Source: Fulvia fulva (taxonomy: Eukaryota > Ascomycota > Dothideomycetes > Mycosphaerellales > Mycosphaerellaceae). From it: 64,000 nt of DNA. Position 1 is the first letter of the stretch, and every line of letters starts with the position of its first letter. Both the position numbers and the translations under genes were made by a program. The notes beneath the pieces were generated by a model that ran no database searches, had not been told where the DNA came from, and saw only the letters and a list, made by a program, of their open reading frames with translations. The stretch covers positions 1,488,001 through 1,552,000 of the forward strand of contig NC_063013.1 in the NCBI RefSeq assembly GCF_020509005.1. The letters are read 5' to 3'. Positions 1 to 10,805 of this stretch are shown here, piece after piece.

Positions 1-106
1 GAGAGGACACGACGTAGCGCGACGAGACCGGCTAGGAGCGGGGGCTAACGGGGTAGTGACATAGACTACGTACGTTCAGAGGGAAAGCTAAACTAGATAA
101 GGAGTA

Positions 107-232
107 GTCGGGGGCGGGAAGGGTTTTCACCTATTCGGGTTTCCCTTTATATATAACAATAGATATATACCTATATAGGCCGGATAGGGTCCTAGAACAG
201 GGGAATAACAAATCTATCTATCTATTACCGTA
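107..232. repeat. LTR-like sequence abutting reverse transcriptase
   Basis: This stretch (gcgggaag..., then tttccctttatatata..., ending in ctatctatctatta) resembles, in diverged form, the sequence at about 7897-8032. It ends immediately before the reverse-transcriptase reading begins at Ile-Thr-Val-Asp-Gly, where a gypsy RT should continue upstream. The simplest reading is a solo LTR, or the end of another element, inserted into the RT gene. No target-site duplication could be checked because the other side lies at or beyond the window edge. Confidence 0.45.
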
Positions 233-900
233 GACGGTATTAAGATAGACTAAAAGAAGATCGACGCTATCGTCGAATAGGATGCTCCTACGAACGTTAA
301 GGAGGTCTAGGGTTTCCTAGGCGTTACTAACTTCTACCGCCGCTTTATCTACGTATTCTCGGGCGTAGTACGCCCTTTAACGAAGCTTACGCGTAAGGGT
401 AAGAAGTTTGCCTAGACCGACGAATACTAGGAGGCTTTTGACTTACTTAAAGCGAAGTTTGTTAAGAACCCGCTTCTATAGCACTTCGATTTCGAACTAG
501 AAACCCGTATAGAGACTGACGTATCCGACGGCGTAGTAGGCGGTATCCTACTATAACGCCGCTCGCCTAAATCTCCCTAGTTACCTATCGCCTTCCTCTC
601 TAAGAAGATGACCGCTACGGAGTATAACTACGAGATCTACGATAAAGAGCTTCTCGCTATCGTTAAAGCTTTTAAAGAGTAGCGCCCCGAGCTCGAAGGC
701 TCTACTATACCCGTCTAAGTAAGCTCCGACTATAAGAACCTTGTCTACTTTATAAAGAGTAAGCTACTTAATCGTCGCTAGGCCCGCTAGAGCGAGTTTC
801 TCTCCCGGTTCAACTTTATAATCTCGTATACGCTCGGTAAGGCTAACTCGATAGCCGACGCCCTTACCCGCCGCCCTAGTAACTCTCTAGTTGATCGAAG
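233..900 (+). pseudogene. Ty3/gypsy reverse transcriptase C-terminus and RNase H (RIP-dead)
   Basis: Translation shows the RT thumb/connection motif GFLGVTNFYRRF near 310-345, RPLTKLTRKGKKF near 380-410, a late RNase H start with ETDVSDGVVGGIL near 515-550, and YDKELLAIV near 640-665. Stops interrupt it at positions that are Gln or Trp in live elements. The upstream RT catalytic core (YxDD) is missing, cut off by the adjoining LTR-like sequence. Family assignment rests on established Ty3/gypsy motifs; inactivity is seen directly. Confidence 0.85.
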
Positions 901-1374
901 AGGGGGCTAGCAAATCGTAGAGTAACAAGTTATTAAAGAGTATAACCTCTCTTCCGAGCTTCGAGAGTACCTATCGAACGGCTAGCCTACGCTCGCCGCT
1001 TCCTTTACTACTCTCGTACTCGCTCCTACCTACCTTAACGAGAGTAACGATGAATCCGAGCCTAAAGAATACGCCTCGGACGCTAAGGACTTGAACGACG
1101 ATAAAGAGGGCTTAGTAACGACCGACGGCTTATCCGAATTAGACTTTAAGGGGTTTAATAATAAGGAGTAGCCCGAAGGCATTATAGTACGAGTACAAAT
1201 AGCGTACGATACCGATATAGACGCCTAAGAGTTAGTTTAGGCCCTTAAATCTAGCGCGAGGACATTCCCGGGCTTCTCGCTATCCGAGTACGAGCTCTAG
1301 GAAGGTGTCGTCTACTTCCGTAAGAAGCTTTACGTACCGTAGCCCGAAGGCTCTGATATCCGAGCTAAGATTCT

Positions 1375-2420
1375 TTAAATTATCTACGACTCCGCCTCTA
1401 GGGGTCACCTAGGCGTAGCTAAGACCTATAAGCTCCTCGCTAGGTATTACTAGTAGCTATATTCCTAGAAGGACGTCCGCCGCTACGTACTAAACTACGC
1501 TACTTACCGAAGAGCTAAAGCTAACCGCTACCGTCCCTACGGTCTCTTATACCCTCTCCCGGCTCCTAATCGTCCGTAGAAGCACATCACTATAGACTTT
1601 ATTACCGATCTTCCTTACGGTAAGACCTTTAGCGGCGTAAAGGTAAAGGCCCTTCTAGTAATCGTGGACCGTTACTCTAAGGACTAGTATATAATCCCGT
1701 ACTAGAGTATAACCGTAAAGGAGACTACTCGCTTATTCTACGAATTCGTCTAGCGCTTTTAAGGCCTCCCGGATAGTATTACCTCTAATAGAGGCTCCTA
1801 GTTTATCTCGTACTTCTAGAAGCGTCTATATACTATCCTAGGTATTAAGTATAACCTCTCGACTAGTTTTTAGCTATAGACCGACGGCTAGACCGAAATT
1901 ACGAACGCTATCCTCGAGTAGGTCCTTTGTTACTTCGTCGACTACTACTAGAAGGATTGGCCTTAGTATATCCCTACGGTAGAGTTCGCTACTCGTAACT
2001 AGGACTCGGAGACTACTAGCTACTCTCCCTTCTATACTACGAGAGGTTACTACCCTCGTATAGGTATAGAACTAGAAGAGCCTCTCCCGCCTACCGAAGA
2101 CGTAAACGAGTAAGTAGTAGACGAGTTCGCTACTATACTCTTATAGATCTATAAAGAAGTCTACGACGAAATAGTATACGTATAAGTAATCTACGAGGAT
2201 CAAGCTAATCGTCGTCGCTAGCTAGCTCCCGACTACTAAGTAGGTAATATAGTCTACCTTAACTCTAAGAACATTAAGACGGACCGCCCCTCTAAGAAGC
2301 TAAGCTAGAAGAACCTAGGTCCTTTTAAGATTACCGAGCGTATTAGTTTATACGCCTACCGTCTAGCTCTTCCTACGAATATAAAGATCTACGACGTCTT
2401 CTATCCCGTACGCCTTCGGC
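1375..2420 (+). pseudogene. Ty3/gypsy integrase (RIP-dead), copy 1
   Basis: The zinc-binding N-terminus reads SRGHLGVAKTYKLLARYY followed by a degraded RKDVRRYV region. The catalytic core includes HITIDFITDLPYGKT near 1586-1625, VIVDRYSKD, GLPDSITSNRGSQF near 1765-1810 (core Asp retained), TDGQTEI with one stop, and VEFATRN. The C-terminal part carries YLNSKNIKT-like text near 2255-2280. Multiple in-frame stops are seen. It continues the polyprotein that starts with the RT fragment at 233 and precedes the chromodomain. Confidence 0.88.
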
Positions 2421-2529
2421 CGTCGGCTAAGGACCTATTTCCGAACTAAAACTAAGATATACTAGGTCCTCCCGATAAAGTAGAAGTCGACGAGCCTATT
2501 AACCTACCTTCTAACGACTATACCGTCCG

Positions 2530-2700
2530 TAAGATCCGGAGAATCCGCGTAGAGCCTAACGATATTAAAGGGCTACCGCCGATTTAGTATAAAGTCGAAT
2601 AGTAAGGTTACCCTAAGTAGGATACCTTATAGGAACCTATCTAATATATTATCTTTAATCGTTAAGTAATCGAAGAATACTACGCCCGCGTAGACGGCCT
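2530..2700 (+). pseudogene. Chromodomain at the end of gypsy polyprotein (chromovirus type)
   Basis: Translation gives VRKIRRIRVEPNDIKG then LPPI-YKVE with a stop and GYP, and a terminal EYYARV-like helix. This is the usual C-terminal chromodomain of fungal chromoviruses, which in live elements targets integration to heterochromatin. Stops at former Trp/Gln codons show it is dead. A G-rich tract at 2855-2862 followed by ctactatta could be the polypurine tract and LTR start of this element. Confidence 0.7.
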
Positions 2701-3419
2701 AGAGGTTAATATCGGTAGGCTTTTCGAATCTAAGCTCTTCGACGGGGCTTACTAATAGTATATCGACTATAATATTAGACCTAGGCCTAGTACTAAAGCT
2801 GAACATCCTCGATATATAGAACTACTACGGCTTTATAGGAACTTAGCTTTGTTTAGGGGGGCTACTATTATAGTCTCCCTATAGAGTATATAGAAGGTAG
2901 GGATAGAAGAGCCTTAGAGTACTTAGAAGTCGTTAAGAAGTAAAAGTCTAGCTTAGTATATAAGCGCTAAGAATTATATACCCCGTAATATTTACTACGG
3001 GACCTAGCCCTCTAAATTTACTACTCGACGAACCCTTAATAGATTCACTTCGGCTCGTAACTATATAACTTACGGTACTCCCGCGAGTACCCGCGACTAC
3101 GCTAGACCCTAGAAGAAGTACGTAGAAGACTCGGAACGTAGGGCAGGTTAGAATAAGGTTTTGAGTAAAGCTACTAAGCGCGGCTTCGTACGGGTTAGCC
3201 CTATTAATACGGGGACACGTACTCGCGAGGGTCGCGTATAAGTATCTAGCCTTCCCTAGGCCTCTCTTACTTTCTTTGTCTTTTGTTTTATATAGCAATT
3301 ATACTATACCCTTTGTATCTATACTTCGTACCTATATTCTCGCTTTTACTCTTATATCTTATAGGCTAGGCTCTCGCCCTAAGACTATACTCCTAGCTAC
3401 CTAGATTATTGTACCTACT

Positions 3420-4330
3420 TTTAGTACTAGACCGACCTTAGAGGCATATCGCGGTAGACTTCGTAGTCGGACTTCCTAATAGTACCCTCGATAGTATAAC
3501 CTATAACAACATTATAACCGTAATAGATAGGCTAACGAAGGAAGTCGAGCTAATTCCGATCGGAGCGATAACTATATAGAATACGGCAAGACTTTTCCTT
3601 AAGTATATATTCTCCCGACGCGGATTTCCTAACACTATTACTTTAGACCGTAGTAAATAATAGGTTACTACCTTCTAGAAGAAACTTTATAAGATACTTC
3701 GTATAAGTCGTAAGCTAAGTTCTTTATACTACCTAGAAACTAATAGACAGTCGGAACGTACTAACTAAGTAATAGAATAGTATCTCCGTATATTTACTAA
3801 CGAGGTATAAGATAACTAGGTAGAATAGCTTTGTCTAGCTTAGTTCGCGATCAATAACTACCTTTCTAAAACTACTAGTATATCGCTATTCTACGCTACT
3901 TTAGGCTATAACCCTAAGTTTATAGAGCGCGTAGACCTAAGCGCTAGAAAAGAGGGAGGACTAACTACTCTCTAGCGACTAGATACGCGATCGGCTAAAG
4001 CCTTCGTACGCCGGATTTACGACCTTTATAAGCACCTTTAAGAAAATATACGGATGTTATAAGCTCTCTAAGCTAAGGTAGTAAACCGCTACCGAAGCAT
4101 CCCCCTAGACTGTAAAGTAGGCGACTAGGTATACCTAAGCACTAAGAACATCCGTACGACTCGACTATCTAAGAAGCTCGATAGAAGATACGCTAGTCCG
4201 TACTAGATTATAGAAGTTATACTAGCTAAGCTCTTATTTCAACTAAGATTATCGGACGCTATAGTAGGACTTAATAACTACTTTTATACCTCGTTACTTT
4301 AGCGAGCCGATCATCCCGACTTCCTACTAC
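3420..4330 (+). pseudogene. Ty3/gypsy integrase (RIP-dead), copy 2
   Basis: A second integrase core can be traced across frames: IDRLTKE-like text near 3515-3540, ILPTRISYHYY-type sequence for the GFP..IVSDRGSQF loop near 3610-3660, LGIRRKLS-like text, TDGQSERTN-like text near 3740-3770, and a C-terminal region with STKNIRTTR and KKLDRRY near 4135-4190, then QPYHPDFL-like text near 4300. It differs from copy 1 in sequence and so belongs to another gypsy lineage. A G7 tract and tactattacg at 4871-4887 may mark its polypurine tract and LTR start. Confidence 0.75.
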
Positions 4331-4421
4331 TCGAAGGCTAGTATCTAGTACTACTACTACTAATAACTATCGAGCCCGATACTACCGAAGCCGATATAGT
4401 CGCTAATATAGTCGTAATACC

Positions 4422-4441
4422 TATATATATATATATATATA
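4422..4441. repeat. (TA)n microsatellite
   Basis: About ten uninterrupted TA dinucleotides lie in the degraded 3' part of the second gypsy element. In a CpA-to-TpA mutated background this may derive from an older CA repeat, which is inference. Confidence 0.8.
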
Positions 4442-4870
4442 AGGTAGAGAAGATCTTCGATATATATACCCGTAAGCGAGTAGGCAAAGTAAAGAAGGGG
4501 TAGAAGCGTAAAGTAGACACTTAGTATAAGGTGAAATAGCTTAGATATTAGAATAAGGAGGATAGTAAGACCTAGTAACCGGCTAAGAATATGTTTAAAC
4601 ACGCGGCCGCCGCTATTATAGACTTTTACTATAGCCGGCCGGAGTTATCTACGCCTATAAGCTTCGTAGCTCTATCTAATTAGGTCCCCCTAAGCATTTC
4701 TTAAAGGGAGCCGGTCGCGGATAGGCTAGTTATAGATAGACTAGATATAGATATGTTACTAGACAATAACAAGGTATTAGAGGATAATTAGACTTTTGTA
4801 TAGTTATAGAGTAGTACGGGCAAGTCGCCGTATAAGATAGATAACGCTTAGAGGACTAAGACGCGTTTTA

Positions 4871-5130
4871 AGAGGGGGGTACTATTACGAGTAGCCCGCG
4901 ACCCCTCACTATAGCTACGTCGGCCCGGGTGAACCGCGGACCTTCCGTATCGGGTTAGCGCGGCTTAGCTTTACTTTATAACTTCGCCGCGCCTCGCGCT
5001 CCTCTTTTGTAGCTTCGTAGAATAACAACTCTCTTATTCGGACCCTATAGTACGCGCGCCCTTATAAGTACCTCTATATATTTATAGTTAAGCTTACCCT
5101 CGAGTAGGCGGTGATTAGTCTTAGTTAATA
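4871..5130 (+). repeat. Putative polypurine tract and LTR remnant of the second gypsy element
   Basis: A run of G residues (4871-4878) is followed by tactattacgagtagcccg. In live fungal gypsy elements a purine tract sits directly before an LTR starting TGTTACG; a CpA/TpG-to-TpA change would give the tattacg seen here. The next 250 bases are noncoding and RIP-like. The LTR end was not located. Confidence 0.4.
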
Positions 5131-6690
5131 GGTTATATAAGTTACGCTATTTGTCGTACTTAGCAATAAAGATAGAAAATGACTCGTTCTTACCCTACTA
5201 TAAGACCTAGAGCTTCTAGAAGGCCTTACCTACGACGTCCTTCTTACTATACCGATCGATAAGGAATTAGATCATCCTATCGATAGATTTAAAGGGGTTA
5301 ACGTAATTACGCTTAGTACGCTTAGAGGGTACTCGCGGATTATATAGCTAGTACGGGTACCCGTCGAGGTAGTTAAGGATGTAGCGTAGTCCGTCCTCGA
5401 TAGTCTAGAACTATATTACGGACAGCTTAATCTCTAGCTAATCGAGCTAACGGTTAAAGTTTATATTCTTATTATCGAACTTACTTTCTAGGTCCTTAAC
5501 TAACTTGTTAGTATATATAATATTAACGGAGGGTTCGATAGTATTGAACTAGCTAACGGCGGTATTACTAGTTACCCTAGAAGCACTACTAGGTATGCCC
5601 TAGCGTTCTCGTCGTAAGGAGTTACGGCGTAGGTAACGGCGTAGTCGACTATTATCTCTATCCTTATCGTTATTAGAGTTATCTCCGTCGTTATTACTAC
5701 TACCTCTACTACCTCCTCGTCGGGTGCCTCTACCTATACGGTCCTACTAAGTAGGAGGCGTAGGTGATCGTGAAATACCGTTACGACGAGGGGAGTAGAC
5801 GCGGACCTAACGACTACGGTTATTATTATTATTATTACCGTTAGTACCGCTAGTATCGCTAGTACCGTTCGTGTCCTTAGCTACTAGCTAAGCCTTTAGC
5901 TCTACTACCTCCTTATTTAGAGTCTAATTACGCTTAGATATAGCTTTAATGTCCTTAGGTAATATGCCTACCTACGACTCCTCGACCTATCCGAAGAGCA
6001 TATTATTATCCTATTAGAGGCGCTAATTAGCTTCCTTAAGGTCTTATATCTAACTCTTATACTTCTAGTATTTATTAAAGTAGAATATAAAGAGGCCCTT
6101 AACATCCTTATCCTTTTCGAGTTGACTAAGACTCTCGGATACGATATTATATTCCTTCTTTATATTAGCGTACTTACGCTATATAACCTTATTAGCCTTC
6201 TTTAGGGACTCGACCTAGTCAAAAAGTGTGATAAAGTCTAACTATATCTAGCGAACGAGGTGAAATATAATCTCCGGGTATACTATAGTACGAGTCGCAA
6301 ACTCGGCTAGGCTCTTAATAGTAGTATACTCTAAGGCGATTACCTACTCCTTAGGTTAGCGTATATTATTAGTTTCGCTATCTTATATAGATATATCATC
6401 TCTTAACTCTATAATCTTGTACACCTTGATCCCTCCTTCTTCTAAGATCTATTCTTCGTCGAGGAATTATACGAAGTTAATAGGGTTAGAGGTTAAGGTA
6501 AACTACTATTCTTTAGGTAGTAGATCCTTCTCGACCTCTTATTATTCGGCGGCAAATACGTTCGAGTCGTCGTCGGAAGGGAAGGTACCTAGGGCGGTAT
6601 CGATACCTAGGTTATTAAGTGTCTACGTTTTAGTAGATACGGTTAGGAAAAGCTTAGCGCGTACGAGCGACTAACGCTTATACTTACTAA
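5130..6690 (-). pseudogene. Ty3/gypsy gag-like sequence (RIP-dead), opposite strand
   Basis: Read on the minus strand, one frame gives, with stops, KLVKDLESKFDNKN, IEDGLRYILNYLDGYPY, NPFKSIDRMI-FLIDRYSKKD and GKAF-KL, which matches the layout of fungal gypsy gag capsid regions. An Asn/Asp/Arg-rich low-complexity stretch precedes it (about 5640-5900). A plus-strand open frame at 6417-6674 is a by-product of this region. Its orientation is opposite to both integrases, so it belongs to a different, inverted or rearranged element. Confidence 0.65.
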
Positions 6691-6699
6691 GATCTAGAT

Positions 6700-7896
6700 A
6701 AAGAGGTTGCTTAGGTAAGAGCACCCCGTTAGTAGTACTACCGGGTATAGCTATATTATACTATTACGTAGTAGATAAGACTACTCTCTTAGTAGGTATA
6801 TAAGGGCCCTATAAGAGTAGGGAGGCGCGCGTTTTACGTAAAGGAGAGAGGTGATCTATTAACTTAACTAATACGCTTATTTACGCGACTATAGTTATTA
6901 TTAGTACGCCTATACGCGCGACTCGACGGTTAGTAACTATAGTAAACTTGACCTACCTTAACGCGTACTTTACTAGTATAATTTGATTGTAACTACTAGC
7001 TTAACTAGATAGGCCGCTTATAAGACCGAACAAACTATTACGAGTAGTAATCTATAAGATAATAGTATAGGGTTACCGTAAAATAAGCGTTATTTAGTAA
7101 GGCTACGGAAGAGAAGCGCGAAGCGCGCGAGATATATAAGGAAGCGCTAAGGCGCGCGACGTTACGGTAGTAGTGAACCGTAATAGAAAGCCGCTACCGG
7201 AGAGGGGCCGGTTATAGGCTAAGCTAAAAAGAGGATGACCTTACTACCTTCGCGTACGTATAGATAAGTACCGAATAGCTAGTACGAAAAGAGGAGGAGC
7301 GTAGGACTCGCTAGGCCGGCGGGAGTAAGGCTAAGACCTAAAGTCTAGCGGAATAGATAGCGAGCTACCTATAGGAGTAGGACTAGAAAAGGAAGCCCCC
7401 TAAGACAATAGGCCCGATAGTACTCTAAGCCTTCTAGAGACATAATTACTAGCTATATAGGGACCTAATAAGAGCTAAAGCAAGTATAGCGATCTAAATC
7501 AGGTCCGAACATATTAGATTAAGGGCCTATCTATTTAGGAGACGCGTACTAGACATCTAAAGCCTAGCCTACTAGTATAGCTACCTATCGTAAAACCTAG
7601 AACAAATACTACTACGATACCTATAGTAGGCGAGAGGTAGGGGAAATTAGAGGTACTAAGCGGGAAGGAGAGACTATAAGTTAATTATTAGGGACAAAGG
7701 TAACATTCGCCGAATCTCTCGGTAGATACTATAGTAGGGATACCTCTAGTAGTTTAGCCTCGCTAGTAAGACGGAGGATTAGATAGATAAGAGGCAGAAG
7801 CTAGGGGGGTTATAGATAGGGTAGTTATTAGGGCAGGCCTATAACACTAGCGTACCCTTAATAAGGGAAATCTAACACGATAATAAGGGGGAAAAG
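6700..7896. other. RIP-degraded non-coding stretch, no recognisable gene
   Basis: CpA/TpG-poor sequence without any protein motif I can recognise on either strand. aactattacgagtagtaatc near 7029 resembles the putative LTR start at 4879. It is probably LTR or untranslated retroelement DNA. Confidence 0.5.
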
Positions 7897-8032
7897 ATAG
7901 GCGGGAAGGAGGAGGGGTTTTTACTAATACGGTTTCCCCTCTATATATACGAAAACAAGATAGTATAGCTATATAGACCAAAGGGCACTATAACAGCTTA
8001 ATGAAATATCTATCTATATATTATGTTGTTAA
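7897..8032. repeat. LTR-like sequence related to 107-232
   Basis: The order gcgggaagg, ggttttta, tttcccctctatatata, atagctatatagacc, aatatctatctatatatta follows that of 107-232 with substitutions and small gaps. It marks the right side of the retroelement block. Confidence 0.45.
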
Positions 8033-8074
8033 GACATAGTACAGTAATTAAGAAGTTAGTCGTACTAAGACAAA

Positions 8075-8108
8075 ATTCCTAGCTTACTAGTATTCCTAGC
8101 TTACTAGT
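8075..8108. repeat. Perfect 17-bp tandem duplication at the edge of the RIP block
   Basis: The unit attcctagcttactagt occurs twice head to tail (8075-8091 and 8092-8108). A second short direct repeat, acaccttatttaggctt, lies at 8131-8147 and 8177-8193, the later copy within flanking DNA of normal CA/TG content. Confidence 0.9.
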
Positions 8109-8193
8109 ACTTTACGTTATAGTAGTAATAACACCTTATTTAGGCTTTATTTCTAGTAGTAAGAACGATAGTAACTACACCTTATTTAGGCTT

Positions 8194-8947
8194 CATTCTA
8201 AGAGGTAGGTGCCACTGCTAAGCATGCCGCATTCGCCGGTGCCCACACCGAGATTAGCATGCTCCGCAATGTCGCAATCCTTCCGGAAGCTAAGCACGAG
8301 GCTAGGACATTATATCAGGAGCCGAAGTCGTCAGCTTCGTGGCTGAAAACACCCGGTGCAAGACCTTGCATCTGCACCTCATCATGCCGTGCACCACACC
8401 TGCATTGTGTTACTCGATTGTGGATGGTACTCATGTCGTGTCACGTACGCAGATCAGTACGCAAAGATGCGCTGCCGTCTCGTGTATATAGAGCCTCATC
8501 TAGGTCGTTACCCAAGACCAACATTGTCCATGGCCGCGACCAACAGAGCAAGAGACACTGAACGCCGTGGTTGTACGTGTGAGGACGAGTTGTACATGGG
8601 TCCGCATGGGCGGTTGCCTGTGGATCGGGAAAGGTCGTCGGCCGATGGAACGCAGAGTCGATGAGCATCTCGCACTCGATTGCCATTATACATTGCACCA
8701 GCACGGTGTTGGTGATCCGGTGCTGCGCTATAATACAGTATGAGTACATGCAATGAAGCGTCACGCTTCCAATCTCCCGTACGCCATCGCTAATGTCAGC
8801 CAGTGGTCTATCTCTATCCGTGCCCATTTCCGCCGACGACGCAGCAATTCCAATGCTTCCAAGCAAATGCACCATGCATAAACCTGTTGTCGTGATCATA
8901 CCATCGTAACTCATGCTCCTGCCGCTCCGTAATGCATCGCAAGTGTG
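8194..8947. other. Intergenic stretch between transposon block and TAD3
   Basis: Base composition is ordinary (CA and TG present). Overlapping open frames on both strands, the longest 157 codons on the minus strand (8441-8914), show no recognisable domain and are taken as chance. Confidence 0.5.
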
Positions 8948-10470
8948 CTACACATGCATGCGCGCAAAGCTGCTCAAGGTAACATTAGCACTTTCGCTGT
9001 CAGTCGAATCTTCTGCTTCTTGGTACTTCTCCGTGGAATCATTGCGTAAGTCTTGTCTCATCACGGTCCCCTCTTCCTCCTCCGGCATGTATTCCCAGCA
9101 CATGAACTGCCAGTTCAGCTCCTTGCGCCAGCACATTCCGTATCCGAGGCTGACTGGTCCGGACTCGTTTCTAACCATCTCGGCAGTCAGGCCTCCAGTC
9201 TTGGGCATTCGTCGCTTGAAGATTACACGTCCAACACGGCTGTGTACCAGGGCCATCGAGCACATTATGCAGGGCTCGTGAGTGAGGAAGATCTCGAGCT
9301 TGAGGCAAAGGTACCCATCCGGTCTCATGTTATCCTTGACGAAGTGCTCATTTTCGAGTGAGGTAAGTGGTTGATCGCAGAAGAAAGCGTCGCGGGCCTC
9401 GATGTCGTGTTCGAGGCCACCTTTGGCGAAGTTGCCTTCAGCTTTGGCGGCGGCCTTTGTGACCGGCTGAGACGCGCAACGCAGACGCTTTCGTCCCACC
9501 ATGCCAACGGCACGCATGATGGCGTGGCCCATTGGACTTCCATGACAGCCGGTATCTTCGTTGGCGACAGCGTTGGCTTGCGGCTTGTAGCGGGCATCAC
9601 CAGCAAGGGCGATGATCTGAGTCTGTCCTTCGACGCGTTCGATGATGCAGCATCCTGCGCCAGTGCCAATGCCACGGCGGCGGTGGTCATCACCAACCTT
9701 CTCAGCAAGAGCGAGCGCCTCGTCAATACCGATGTTGTCGTCTTGTGGATTCTGCAGCTCGTCCTCGGCCTTCTGGATGCTGGCAGGATGGGCGCCGAAT
9801 GGGTTGGTCTTTCGATAGAAGGTTGGCCAGTACTCCAATGACCACTTGTCGGCCTGCTCTGAGCTGGTGGGTGCTAGCAGCGGGACGGTGATATCCTTGA
9901 TCTCGAGTGGGTACGCCCAAGACTCGGCATTGGAGGCAAAGGGGGTGTGTTCCGACAGGAGTGCATGCAGCGTCTTCAGGTCGATGATCTTAGTTGGACA
10001 AACAAGAAGATGGAGCGTGGACGGCCTGCTGGCGGTGTTGCGTGACTTGCCGGGGTTGGAGTACTCCCACACGCTGCTGCCGGCTGCTTGCATGACGGAG
10101 GCGGGAGTGTTCTCCCAGGCGCGCGAGACGGCATACAGCTCCTTGACCTTGTCACGCTTGCCGAGGACATGCTCTGGTAAGTATCTGGGTTTGGCGAAAC
10201 GGCGGAGGTGTTGCAGGTCGACTGTATCTTGGCCCTCGACGTTCTCCTTGATGACTCTGTAGCGCGATCAGCAGACGTGCATGTGTAGCAACATATAATG
10301 TGCAATGCATACCTCAGGATGCCTTCGGCATGCTTGCTAGGCAGCTCGACGGTCCAGACTTGGATGGTCTCATTTCCGAGGCGGCATTCTTCCTTGGTCT
10401 TGAGGTGCACCATACGCCGCTTGGGCTCTGGGTCGTTGTCGAGGAGCGAGTCTCTGCGTGTGGCGGCCAT
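8948..10470 (-). CDS. TAD3: tRNA-specific adenosine-34 deaminase, non-catalytic subunit Tad3
   Basis: Predicted 488 aa from two exons (10470-10313 and 10256-8948) with a 56-bp intron (GTATGC...CTACAG) that joins Arg-Val in phase. Tad3 pairs with Tad2 to convert adenosine to inosine at the wobble position of tRNA anticodons. The C-terminal half holds the cytidine-deaminase fold: GHAIMRAVG supplies the first zinc ligand, HEPCIMCSMAL the two Cys ligands, followed by SRVGRVIF and LGYGMCWRKELNW. Active subunits read HAE at the first ligand; here Glu is replaced by Ile, the family mark of the inactive Tad3 partner. The start at 10470 (gctATGgcc context) is favoured; in-frame ATGs at 10476 and 10596 could add an N-terminal extension. 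It is divergent from ORC5 across 335 bp. Confidence 0.93.
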
Positions 10471-10805
10471 AGCCATGATGGCGCGGTGGAAGATTTTGGT
10501 GTTGCGGAAGATGAAGTGGGATGCATGTTGGCTGAAAGTCGCTACGCGAGCGAGGGGCATCAACAAACCGTTCAGGAAGCTGCGCATCGCTTCCATGGTG
10601 ACGCCGCTTTCTTCACGAGGCAGTTGCGGTCGTGCTTGCTACAATCTTTCGCGAATGATCCCTGCATCTTTCAAGCAAATCTGCAGGGGAAGTGGCTCAT
10701 CACATCCCTGTCAAATCATCAAGCATTTGTGGGGTAAAGAAGGAACGGCCGGCGCGTCTCCCAGTCGCGTTGATGAACATCATCGCATACCATATAACTG
10801 TCGAT

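Larger units (their letters stand above)
1..8165. repeat. RIP-degraded nested Ty3/gypsy retrotransposon block
   Basis: CpA and TpG dinucleotides are almost absent throughout, TpA is in great excess and CpG is still common. This is what repeat-induced point mutation acting on CpA would leave. Conceptual translation gives recognisable retroelement protein stretches interrupted by TAG/TAA at former Gln and Trp codons, so no intact coding region remains. Pieces on both strands (RT/RNase H, two integrases, one chromodomain, a minus-strand gag) show that at least two or three elements are nested or rearranged. Normal CA/TG content returns abruptly at about 8150-8190. The open frames inside the block carry no recognisable function. 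Confidence 0.9.

Noticed and set aside
2948..3298. 116-codon minus-strand open frame in the transposon block
   Set aside because: It lies in RIP-degraded DNA between retroelement fragments, shows no domain, and owes its openness to the changed base composition.
6417..6674. 85-codon plus-strand open frame
   Set aside because: Antisense to the gag-like sequence; Ser/Tyr-rich translation is a by-product of TA-rich RIP sequence.
8441..8914. 157-codon minus-strand frame upstream of the TAD3 end
   Set aside because: No recognisable domain, overlapping frames on both strands, and a Cys/Met/His-rich composition unlike real neighbours.
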